Part shown: positions 43,531 to 50,983 of the stretch, piece by piece
Numbering within the stretch: the stretch's first letter is position 1
Layout of the letters: every line of letters starts with the position of its first letter
Assembly (NCBI GenBank): GCA_019873655.1
Contig: JAIOAU010000018.1
Span: forward strand, 1 to 59,781
DNA from: Chloroflexota bacterium
Lineage (GTDB): Bacteria; Chloroflexota; Anaerolineae; Anaerolineales; Villigracilaceae
Direction of reading: 5' to 3'
DNA length: 59,781 nt
Translations under genes and position numbers: made by a program
The notes under the pieces: model-generated
The model's database searches: none
Told to the model about the DNA's origin: nothing
Seen by the model: the letters and a program-made list of their open reading frames with translations, nothing else

Positions 43531-44898
43531 ATGATTGGATGGCTCAATCGTAAATCGAAAATCGTAAATCCAAAATCCGGCCTCTACCACTACCGCCTCG
43601 AGGGCGCGGACGAAAAGTCCCGCGTCCACCTGCGCCTCGACCCGGACGGCCACGGCACGCTCATCGTCAACGCCAGCCGCGTCCTGCACCTCAACCCGAC
43701 CGCGGCGCGCATGGCCTACCTGCTCCTCGAAGGCCGGAGCCGGGACGAAATCGCCCGCCTCTTCCGCAAAGAATACCACGTCTCCTCCCGGCAAGTCCTC
43801 GCCGACCTGCAGACCTTCGACCAGCAACTCCAGGAACTCCTCCGCCCCGACGGCGCCTGCCCGATTCACGACCTCGACCTGGAGACCGTCGCCCCCTTCT
43901 CGGCGCGTCCCACCGCCCCCTACCGTCTCGACCTGGCCCTTACCTACCGCTGCAACAACGACTGCGCCCACTGCTACAACGTCCAGCATCCGGCTCCCGG
44001 CGCGAACACTGGCGAACTGAACACCGAACACTGGAAACTGGTCCTCGATAAAGCCTGGTCGCTCGGCATCCCGCACATCATCTTCACCGGCGGCGAACCG
44101 ACCCTGCGCGACGACCTGCCCGAACTCATCGCCCACGCCGAAGCCAACGGCCAGATTACCGGCCTCAACACCAACGCCCGCCGCCTCGCCGACCCGAAGT
44201 ATGTCGCCCGCCTCGTCGAAGCCGGCCTCGACCACGTCCAGATTACGCTCGAATCCTCCGACCCCGAAGTCCACAACCAGATGGTGCGCGCCCGCGCCTT
44301 CGACCAGACCGTGCGCGGCCTGCGCAACGCCTTGGCCTCGCCGCTCTTCGTCATGACCAACACCACCATGCTGCGGACGAACGTCCACACCATCCCGGCC
44401 ACGCTCGACTTCCTGGCCGACCTCGGCGTCCCGACCGTCGGCCTGAACGCGCTCATCTACTCCGGGCGCGGCGCGACCGTCGGGACGGGCCTCTCGGAGG
44501 CCGAACTCGCCCCCCTGCTCGAGGTTGCCCGCGCCAAAACCGAAGCGCATGGCCAGCGCCTCATCTGGTACACGCCGACGCAATACTGCAACTTCGACCC
44601 CGTACAGATGGATTTGGGCGTCAAGGGCTGCACCGCCGCCCTCTACAACATGTGCGTCGAACCCGACGGCGGCGTCCTGCCCTGCCAGTCCTACTACCAC
44701 CCACTCGGCAACATCCTGACCGACGACTGGCCGGCCATCTGGGAACATCCTCTCGCCGTCCGCCTGCGCGAGCGGCAAGGTTTGCCGGAGAAATGCAACG
44801 GCTGCCTCCTGCTGGCCGAATGCGGCGGCGGCTGTCCCCTCCAATTCGAAAACGTTCCAACCTTCCAACGCGCAAACGTTCCCACGCTCGACCTCTGA
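43531..44898 (+). CDS. PqqD-domain radical-SAM/SPASM protein
   Basis: 455 residues from the ATG at 43531 (GGAGAA site; the frame is open upstream but that is inside the previous gene). The N-terminal about 100 residues resemble PqqD-type peptide-recognition domains (LIVNASRVLHLNPTAARMAYLLLEGRSRDEIA). Radical-SAM motif CNNDCAHC at 141-148, GGEPTLR at about 187-195, SPASM cysteines in KGCTAALYNMCVEPDGG, LPCQSYY and KCNGCLLLAECGGGC. This is the architecture of PqqE-like enzymes that modify peptides. Directly follows the Cys-tail protein. N- and C-terminal codons lie in heptad repeats. Confidence 0.88.
   Translation: MIGWLNRKSKIVNPKSGLYHYRLEGADEKSRVHLRLDPDGHGTLIVNASRVLHLNPTAARMAYLLLEGRSRDEIARLFRKEYHVSSRQVLADLQTFDQQLQELLRPDGACPIHDLDLETVAPFSARPTAPYRLDLALTYRCNNDCAHCYNVQHPAPGANTGELNTEHWKLVLDKAWSLGIPHIIFTGGEPTLRDDLPELIAHAEANGQITGLNTNARRLADPKYVARLVEAGLDHVQITLESSDPEVHNQMVRARAFDQTVRGLRNALASPLFVMTNTTMLRTNVHTIPATLDFLADLGVPTVGLNALIYSGRGATVGTGLSEAELAPLLEVARAKTEAHGQRLIWYTPTQYCNFDPVQMDLGVKGCTAALYNMCVEPDGGVLPCQSYYHPLGNILTDDWPAIWEHPLAVRLRERQGLPEKCNGCLLLAECGGGCPLQFENVPTFQRANVPTLDL
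43543..43577. repeat. Heptanucleotide array 2
   Basis: CTCAATC, GTAAATC, GAAAATC, GTAAATC, CAAAATC; forms a large inverted repeat with array 1 across the start codon at 43531. Confidence 0.8.
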
Positions 44899-44927
44899 CC
44901 TTCGACTTTTGACTTTTGACTTTCGAC
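44886..44927. repeat. Heptanucleotide array 3
   Basis: GCTCGAC, CTCTGAC, CTTCGAC, TTTTGAC, TTTTGAC, TTTCGAC; includes the stop codon of the radical-SAM gene. Confidence 0.75.
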
Positions 44928-44942
44928 CTCTCAAGGAGACTC

Positions 44943-45284
44943 ATGCCCGACCTTTCCTGGTTCAAAGAACTCCCTCTCGCCATCACCATCTGCGACGCCG
45001 ACGGCATCATTCTCGACATGAACGACGCCGCCGCAGCAGTGTTTCGGGAAGACGGCGGCCGCGCCCTCATCGGCTCCAACGTCCTCGATTGCCACCCCGC
45101 CCCGGCGCGCGGCAAACTGGAACGCATGATGGAACGGCGGGAGAAAAACATCTACACCATCGAGAAGAACGGCCGCAAGAAACTCATCTACCAGACCCCC
45201 TGGTACCGGGACGGCCAATACGCCGGCTTTGTCGAACTCTCGATGGAAATCCCCTTCGACATGCCCCACTTCATTCGGAAATGA
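44943..45284 (+). CDS. Small PAS-domain protein
   Basis: 113 residues from the ATG at 44943 (AAGGAG site). A single PAS domain: LPLAITICDADGIILDMNDAAAAVF at the start and YTIEKNGRKKLIYQTPWYRDGQYAGFVELSMEIP at the end. The conserved DCHPAPAR segment is typical of a small PAS family. Could sense redox state or bind heme or flavin. Encoded between the two radical-SAM-type genes, so probably part of the same system. Confidence 0.82.
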   Translation: MPDLSWFKELPLAITICDADGIILDMNDAAAAVFREDGGRALIGSNVLDCHPAPARGKLERMMERREKNIYTIEKNGRKKLIYQTPWYRDGQYAGFVELSMEIPFDMPHFIRK

Positions 45285-45286
45285 CC

Positions 45287-45342
45287 ATGGACGATGGACG
45301 ATTGACCATCCACCGTCCACGGTCCACCGTCTATCGTCCAAA
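45287..45342. repeat. Heptanucleotide array 4
   Basis: ATGGACG, ATGGACG, ATTGACC, ATCCACC, GTCCACG, GTCCACC, GTCTATC, GTCC; its two halves are partly complementary and could form a hairpin just before the ribosome-binding site at 45342. Confidence 0.8.
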
Positions 45343-45353
45343 AGGAGTACCCC

Positions 45354-46505
45354 ATGTCATCTCTCACCACCTGGCTCCGTGAACGCTTCACCAAGGTTCA
45401 GCCGCTTCCCGCCGAGCACCTGCACTACCAGTCCCCGCCCGGCGACGAACCCGCCTACCGCCTGCATCTGCGCCTCCACCCGGACGGCTCCGGCCTGCTC
45501 ATCGTCAACGCCTCCACCGTCCTGCACCTCAACCCCACCGCCGCCGAGTACGCCTACCACCTGATGAAAGGCACGCCGCCCGAGGAAGTGGCCAAGGAAT
45601 TCGCCCGCCGCTACCGCGTGAACCGGGACACCGCCCTGCGCGACTTCGCCGACTTCCGCGACCGCGTCCAGACCCTCATCCACACCCCCGACCTCGACCC
45701 GGTCACCTTCCTCGACTTCGAGCGCGTCGCGCCCCATTCGGCCGCTCTCACCGCCCCCCTGCGCCTCGACTGCGCCCTGACCTACCGCCTGCCTCCCGGC
45801 GCAAAAGCAGACTACGCCCCCACCAAGCGCGTCGAGCGCGAACTCTCCACCGAGGAGTGGAAGACCATCCTGGACAAAGCCTGGATGCGCGGCATCCCGC
45901 ACGTCACCTTCACCGGCGGCGAGCCGACCCTGCGCGACGACCTGCCCGACCTCATCGCCCACGCCGAAGGGCGCGGCATGGTCACCGGTCTGCTCACCGA
46001 CGGCCTGAAACTGGCCGACAAGGACTACCTGAACACCCTGCTCCAGACCGGCCTCGACCACATCCTCTTCCTGCTCCAGCCCGATGAAAAAGCCTCCTGG
46101 AAGGCTCTGGAGACGATTATGCCGGAGGACATCTTCGTCACTGTGCATCTCACCGTCACGCCGCAGAATGTCAAGAGAGCGGGCGATGTGCTGGAACGGC
46201 TGGCCGGGCTGGAGGTGCGCAGTCTCTCGCTGAGCGCCTCGGACGCCTCGCTCAAAGACGACCTGCTCGCCCTGCGCAACCGCGCCGCCGAACTCGGCCT
46301 GACCCTGCGCTGGGACCTGCCCGTCCCCTACTCGGCGCAGAATCCCGCCGCGCTCGAAGTGGTGGACGAGGAACTCCCCGAAGGCGCGGGCCGGGTCTGG
46401 CTCTACCTCGAACCCGACGGCGACGTCCTCCCCGCCCAGGGCGAACCCGACAAAGTGCTGGGCAACTTCCTGAAAGACCCGTGGGAGAAGATTTACCCCC
46501 GCTAA
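45354..46505 (+). CDS. PqqD/radical-SAM-like protein lacking cluster cysteines
   Basis: 383 residues. Paralogue of the gene at 43531: the PqqD-like part (LLIVNASTVLHLNPTAAEYAY), GIPHVTFTGGEPTLRDDLPDLIAHAE and the end LEPDGDVLPAQ-GNFLKDPW align. The cluster motif is gone: where the paralogue has LTYRCNNDCAHC, this has LTYRLPPGAKAD, and the SPASM cysteines are also missing. It cannot bind the usual [4Fe-4S] cluster and is probably a scaffold or regulatory pseudoenzyme. The precursor-binding domain is kept. Site GGAG. Confidence 0.82.
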   Translation: MSSLTTWLRERFTKVQPLPAEHLHYQSPPGDEPAYRLHLRLHPDGSGLLIVNASTVLHLNPTAAEYAYHLMKGTPPEEVAKEFARRYRVNRDTALRDFADFRDRVQTLIHTPDLDPVTFLDFERVAPHSAALTAPLRLDCALTYRLPPGAKADYAPTKRVERELSTEEWKTILDKAWMRGIPHVTFTGGEPTLRDDLPDLIAHAEGRGMVTGLLTDGLKLADKDYLNTLLQTGLDHILFLLQPDEKASWKALETIMPEDIFVTVHLTVTPQNVKRAGDVLERLAGLEVRSLSLSASDASLKDDLLALRNRAAELGLTLRWDLPVPYSAQNPAALEVVDEELPEGAGRVWLYLEPDGDVLPAQGEPDKVLGNFLKDPWEKIYPR

Positions 46506-46539
46506 CCGGCTTGTTGTTTTGCCCCGTTTTCAAATACCT

Positions 46540-46637
46540 CAGCATCGAATGACGCGAATTTTACGGAAAAGATTTGGAGAATTCGCGAAATTCGATGCTT
46601 TTATCTTCTAGACAATCTCTGCAGCAAAAAGGTTGAA
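46540..46637. repeat. Dispersed repeat, single copy
   Basis: About 98 bases, same family as the tandem units at 50456: CAGCATCGAATGAC, inner palindrome, CGCGAAATTCGATGC, CTGCAGCAAAAAGGTTGAATC. The rest of 46506-46743 shows no gene. Confidence 0.75.
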
Positions 46638-46743
46638 TCAGTTCGACGAAACTGAGCCAAATGATCGTCGAAGACGCCTCGGGCTTTCTCTTTTGGCCAG
46701 CGTCCTGACGACTCCCCCTCTTTCCACCGTTGAATTCAGCCCT

Positions 46744-48351
46744 CTACAACAGCCGGTCGCCGCCGTCCACGCTGTCGGCGCGGTAGTGGCAGCCGCGCGA
46801 CTGACGGTTATGGCGCGCCGCGTCGGCGACGACCAGCGCCGCCTCGACCGCGTTGCGCAGCCCAATCAACCCGTCGCTCAACTTGGTGACGCGGTAGAAG
46901 GTCTCGATTTCGTTCTGCAAATGGCGCAGTTCGCGGATGGCGCGCGACAGCCGGTCGCCAGAGCGAATCAGGCCGACGTAGTGCCACATGATATTCTGGA
47001 TCGTCTGCATGTCGCCCTGGATGAGGGCCGGGTCGGAGTCCTGCGTCAGCCCGGATTCGTCCCAGGGAGGCACCTGCCGCTCCAGGCCGGGCGTCAGGAC
47101 GATCTGCCCCTCGGCAAGGCGCGCCTCGATGTCCAGGGCGGCGCGCCGCCCCCAGACCAGACCCTCCAGCAGCGAGGTCGAGGCCAGGCGGTTGGCCCCG
47201 TGCAGGCCGGTGCAGGCGACCTCGCCGACCGCGTACAAATTCAGGATGTTCGTGCGCCCCCATTCGTCCACGGCGACGCCGCCGCAGGAGTAATGCGCCG
47301 CCGGGACGACCGGGATGGGTTCGCGGGTGATATCGATGCCGGCGCGCAGGCACTCGGCGTAAATCGTCGGGAAGCGCTGCTTGATCTTCGCCGCCGGCAG
47401 GCGCGTGGCAATGTCGAGCAAGACGTGCGAATAATCATGCTCTTCCATCTCGGTGTGGATGGCGCGCGCCACCACATCGCGCGGCGCCAGGTCTTTCCAT
47501 TCGGGGGAATACTTTTCCATGAACGGCCTGCCCTCCGGCGTGAGCAGGACTCCGCCCTCGCCGCGCACCGCCTCGCTGATGAGAAAGCCCTCCGCCCCCG
47601 GCGCGGCCAGGGCGGTCGGATGAAACTGGATGTACTCAGCGTTGAGGATGCGCGCCCCAGCGCGGGCGGCCATCGCCAGGCCGTCGCCGCGCGCCCCGGG
47701 CGGATTGGTCGTGTTGCGGAAGAGCCGCCCCAGGCCGCCGGTCGCCAGGACGGTCGCGGCGGCCAGCGTGCGGTGAATCGCCCCGCCGCGCCGGTCGAAG
47801 ACGTAGGCCCCGTGACAGGTGACCGGTTGATAGGCCGTCAGCGGGTCGCGCGAGTGGTGCGGGAAGGTGATCAGGTCCACGGCGGTGGCGTCGGTCAGCA
47901 GTTCGACATTCGGCAGGCCGCGCAGCAGGCGCATCAGGCCCTCGATGATGACGCGGCCGGTGGCGTCGCCGACGTGCAAAATGCGCCGCCGCGAGTGCGC
48001 CGCCTCCTGCCCGTACTCGATGTCGCCGCCCGAACCGGCGTCAAAGCGGATGCCCGCCTGGCGGATGAGAATCTCCTCCAGCAAGGGCGGCCCCTCCTCG
48101 GCCAGGATGCGCGCCGCGGCGGGCAGACTGGCCCCCGCGCCCGCCGCCAGGATGTCGGCCACCAGCAACTCGGGGCTGTCATCCGCGCCGCGGCCGACGA
48201 TCCCGCCCTGCGCCCAGCGCGTGTTCGACTCGTGCGGGTCGGCCTCGCGCGTGATGAGGATGATCCGCCGCCGCGGGTTGCGCGCCAGTTGCAAGGCGGC
48301 CGTCGCGCCGGCGATGCCGGAACCGATGATCAAAACGTCAGTGGTTTTCAT
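46744..48351 (-). CDS. nadB: L-aspartate oxidase
   Basis: 535 residues. FAD-binding GSGIAGATAALQLAR near the N-terminus; then SNTRWAQGGIV, GGLGRLFRNTTNP, HPTAL and the C-terminal ANRLASTSLLEGLVWGRRAA. Oxidises aspartate to iminoaspartate for NAD biosynthesis. Last gene of nadC-nadA-nadB on the minus strand. Confidence 0.95.
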   Translation of the reverse strand: MKTTDVLIIGSGIAGATAALQLARNPRRRIILITREADPHESNTRWAQGGIVGRGADDSPELLVADILAAGAGASLPAAARILAEEGPPLLEEILIRQAGIRFDAGSGGDIEYGQEAAHSRRRILHVGDATGRVIIEGLMRLLRGLPNVELLTDATAVDLITFPHHSRDPLTAYQPVTCHGAYVFDRRGGAIHRTLAAATVLATGGLGRLFRNTTNPPGARGDGLAMAARAGARILNAEYIQFHPTALAAPGAEGFLISEAVRGEGGVLLTPEGRPFMEKYSPEWKDLAPRDVVARAIHTEMEEHDYSHVLLDIATRLPAAKIKQRFPTIYAECLRAGIDITREPIPVVPAAHYSCGGVAVDEWGRTNILNLYAVGEVACTGLHGANRLASTSLLEGLVWGRRAALDIEARLAEGQIVLTPGLERQVPPWDESGLTQDSDPALIQGDMQTIQNIMWHYVGLIRSGDRLSRAIRELRHLQNEIETFYRVTKLSDGLIGLRNAVEAALVVADAARHNRQSRGCHYRADSVDGGDRLL

Positions 48352-48391
48352 TGGGTGATGGTTTCATTGAGTGATTGGGGCATTGAGGAAT

Positions 48392-49432
48392 TCAGCCGAT
48401 TTGAATCATGCGCTCGACGGCGCGGTAGGCGCGGACGCGAATCTCCTCCGGGACTTCGATGACGTAACGGTTGTACTTCAGGGCGTCGCGCGTCTCTTCC
48501 ATCGTGATCATGTTCATGTGCGGACAGCGCACCATGCACAGACGCAGCATCTCCTTGTCCGGGTTGGCGGCGGCGATATTGTCGCCCATGGCGCACTCGG
48601 TCAGCAGCAAATAATGGCGCGCCTTGGTCTGCTGGACGTGGCGAATCATCGCATTGGTCGAGCCGGAAAAGTCCGAGGCGGCCACCACCTCCGGGCTGCA
48701 CTCAGGATGAGCCAGGATGAGCACGTCGGGGAACTGCGCCCGGACGGTCTCGATGTCCTTCACGGTGAACTTCTCGTGGACCTCGCAGCGGCCGCGCCAG
48801 CCGATCAACTGATAGTCGAGGGTCGAATCGGGGAAATTGGGCGTCCCGGGCGTCGGGAAGATGATGTGTTTGCCGGTCTCGCGGGCCACGTTGCGCGCCA
48901 GGTACTCGTCGGGCAGAAAGATGACCGTCTCGGCCTTGAGCGACTCGACCACCGCCGCGGCGTTCGACGAGGTGCAGCAGATGTCGCTCTCGGCTTTGAC
49001 ATCGGCGTACGTGTTGACGTAACTGACCACCGGCACGCCCGGGAAGCGTTTGCGCAGCATGCGGACATCCTCGGCGGTGATCGACTCGGCCAGCGAACAG
49101 CCGGCTTTGGCCGCCGGCAGGAGCACCGTCTTGGTCGGGTTGAGAATCTTGGCCGTCTCGGCCATGAAGCGCACCCCGCAGAAGACGATCACATCCTTGT
49201 CGGTCTGGGCCGCCTTGCGGGAGAGATCGAGCGAGTCGCCGGTGAAATCGGGCACCGAATGGAACAGGGCCGGCTCCATGTAATTGTGGCCGAGGATGAC
49301 GGCGTTGCGTTCCTTCTTCAAGCGGTTGATCTCGACCGCCAGTTCGGCCTTGTAGCGCAATTCCACGTCGGGCGCAATCTTGCCCAGTTTGGCTTTCAGA
49401 GATTCGTACATTTGCTGAACTTCGGGATTCAT
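48392..49432 (-). CDS. nadA: Quinolinate synthase
   Basis: 346 residues. Condenses iminoaspartate and dihydroxyacetone phosphate to quinolinate. ILGHNYMEPALF, DVIVFCGVRFMAE, DICCTSSNAA, HPECSPEVV and LLLTECAMGDN include the three [4Fe-4S] ligand cysteines. Site GGAGAG. Middle of the nad operon. Confidence 0.96.
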   Translation of the reverse strand: MNPEVQQMYESLKAKLGKIAPDVELRYKAELAVEINRLKKERNAVILGHNYMEPALFHSVPDFTGDSLDLSRKAAQTDKDVIVFCGVRFMAETAKILNPTKTVLLPAAKAGCSLAESITAEDVRMLRKRFPGVPVVSYVNTYADVKAESDICCTSSNAAAVVESLKAETVIFLPDEYLARNVARETGKHIIFPTPGTPNFPDSTLDYQLIGWRGRCEVHEKFTVKDIETVRAQFPDVLILAHPECSPEVVAASDFSGSTNAMIRHVQQTKARHYLLLTECAMGDNIAAANPDKEMLRLCMVRCPHMNMITMEETRDALKYNRYVIEVPEEIRVRAYRAVERMIQIG

Positions 49433-49465
49433 AGGTCTCTCCTAACAGTAAAACGGTGGAAAATA

Positions 49466-49500
49466 GACGGTAGACGGTCCACGGTCTACCGTCCACGGTC
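49466..49500. repeat. Heptanucleotide array 5
   Basis: GACGGTA, GACGGTC, CACGGTC, TACCGTC, CACGGTC; lies between nadA and nadC and encodes the last residues and stop of nadC. Confidence 0.75.
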
Positions 49501-50334
49501 CCAGTAATCAAAACTCACATCGAACACCTTCGCCGAATGCGTCAGCGCGCCGGATGAGATGTAATCCACGCCAGTCTCGGCGATTCGGCGGACGTTCTCG
49601 AGGGTGACGTTGCCGGAGGCCTCCAGCCTGGCCCGCCCGGCCGTCAGCCGCACGGCCTCGGCCATCATCTCCAGCGTCATGTTGTCGAGCAGGATGCGCT
49701 CCACGCCCAGCGCCAGGGCTTCGCGCACGTCGTCCAGGGTGCGGGCCTCGATCTCGATCTCCAGCCCCGGCGCGCCGGCGCGGGCGCGTTCGACCGCCGC
49801 GGTGATCGAACCGGCGAAGTCGATGTGGTTGTCTTTGATCAGCACCATGTCGTAGAGGCCCATGCGGTGATTCTGTCCCCCGCCGCGCCGGACGGCCAGT
49901 TTGTCGGCGGCGCGCAGGCCCGGCGCGGTCTTGCGCGTGTCGAGGATGACCGCCCGCGTCCCGGCGACGGCGTCCACGAAGGCGCGCGTCAACGTGGCGA
50001 TGCCCGACATCCGCCCCAGGAAGTTGAGCGCCGTCCGCTCGGCGGTGAGCAGGCCGCGGGCCGGCCCGCTGACGACCGCCAGCGTCTGGCCGCGGGTCAC
50101 GCGCGCCCCCTCCTCCGCCTGCCGCTCGAAGACGATGCGCTCATCCACCAGGGCATAGACCGCCTCGGCCACATCCAGCCCGGCGACCACGCCGTCCTGC
50201 TTGGCGATGATATGGCCGCGCATGACCGCCTCGGCCGGGACGATGCTCTCGGTGGTCACATCCCCCGGGCCGATGTCCTCGGCCAGGGCGCGCCGGATGG
50301 CCTCCAGCAAATCGGGAGACAAAGAGAAAGACAC
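49486..50334 (-). CDS. nadC: Nicotinate-nucleotide pyrophosphorylase
   Basis: 282 residues from a GTG at 50334 (GGAGG 5 nt upstream); a TTG at 50346 overlaps that site. Key blocks: DTRKTAPGLRAADKLAVRRGGGQNHRMGLYDMVLIKDNH, EIEARTLDDVREAL and LEASGNVTLENVRRIAETGVDYISSGALTHS. Converts quinolinate and PRPP to nicotinate mononucleotide. First gene of the operon, with a -10-like TAAAAT about 35 bases upstream on the minus strand. Confidence 0.95.
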   Translation of the reverse strand: MSFSLSPDLLEAIRRALAEDIGPGDVTTESIVPAEAVMRGHIIAKQDGVVAGLDVAEAVYALVDERIVFERQAEEGARVTRGQTLAVVSGPARGLLTAERTALNFLGRMSGIATLTRAFVDAVAGTRAVILDTRKTAPGLRAADKLAVRRGGGQNHRMGLYDMVLIKDNHIDFAGSITAAVERARAGAPGLEIEIEARTLDDVREALALGVERILLDNMTLEMMAEAVRLTAGRARLEASGNVTLENVRRIAETGVDYISSGALTHSAKVFDVSFDYWDRGR

Positions 50335-50455
50335 GGACGCCTCCAAGAAATGAACTGCGACTGGATTTTACCCCAAATTGCCCGCCGCCGTCCGGGGAAC
50401 GGACTCAGGCGGAATGTCTTTGGACTTTTGCTGCGGCTGGCGCGTTGATGCTTTG

Positions 50456-50757
50456 CAGCATCGAATGACACGAATTTTACGAAAAAATTCGGAAAATTCG
50501 CGAAATTCGATGCTTTTACCTTCCAGACAATCCCTGCAGCAAAAAGGTTGCTGCTTTTCAGCATCGAATGACACGAATTTTACGAAAAAATTTGAAAAAT
50601 TCGCGAAATTCGATGCTTTTACCTTCCAGACAATCCCTGCAGCAAAAAGGTCGCTGCTTATCAGCACCGAATGACACGAATTTTACGAAAAAATTTGAAG
50701 AATTCGCGAAATTCGATGCTTTTACCTTCCAAACAATCTCTGCAGCAAAAAGGTTGA
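50456..50757. repeat. Three tandem 103-bp units (MITE-like)
   Basis: Units at 50456, 50559 and 50662, nearly identical. Each has terminal GCATCGAAT and inverted ATTCGATGC, an A/T-rich centre (TTTTACGAAAAAA) and a conserved CTGCAGCAAAAAGGT end. Single or degraded copies lie at 983, 16456 and 46540. Confidence 0.85.
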
Positions 50758-50795
50758 ATCGGTTCTTCGCTAAAAAAATTGTAAGCCAATTTCGG

Positions 50796-50824
50796 TTGAC
50801 AACTTTGACAAGCCATTCTAAAAT
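50796..50824 (+). promoter_or_regulatory. Sigma-70-type promoter of the giant surface gene
   Basis: TTGACA (50796-50801), a 17-bp spacer, TAAAAT (50819-50824). Closest to consensus in the window; predicted start near 50831. Confidence 0.8.
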
Positions 50825-50830
50825 GCCGTC

Positions 50831-50983
50831 AAAATTAAAAATCGATTAACCACGGAAGCGATGAATCAGGCTTAGACTTGGTCGCTTCACTCCCCTTTGG
50901 GAGGAAATGAGCCTGAGGAGCCAGTAGCGAAACCGGCTGTGGGCAGGTTTCGCTTTCAAATTTTAATTTAGGGAGAATTGACC
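50831..50983 (+). promoter_or_regulatory. Structured 5' leader
   Basis: About 150 nt with several pairings: GAAGCGA (50855) with TCGCTTC (50882); CAGGCT (50867) with AGCCTG (50910), which crosses the first and would make a pseudoknot; CTCCC/GGGAG (50890-50903); and AGCGAAACC/GGTTTCGCT (50926-50954) followed by an A/T-rich run. Resembles a regulatory leader, but matches no riboswitch class I know. Ribosome-binding AGGGAG at 50970. Confidence 0.5.

Noticed and set aside
46633-48462. 609-codon plus-strand frame opposite nadB
   Set aside because: nadB on the minus strand has full-length diagnostic motifs; the plus frame is an antisense artefact.
50456-50757. CRISPR-like or coding repeat
   Set aside because: The 103-bp units are contiguous, carry no unique spacers, and the short frames through them have no coding features.
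50831-50983. c-di-GMP or cobalamin riboswitch
   Set aside because: Conserved cores of these classes (for example the GEMM tetraloop receptor or the B12 box) are not present; kept only as an unclassified structured leader.
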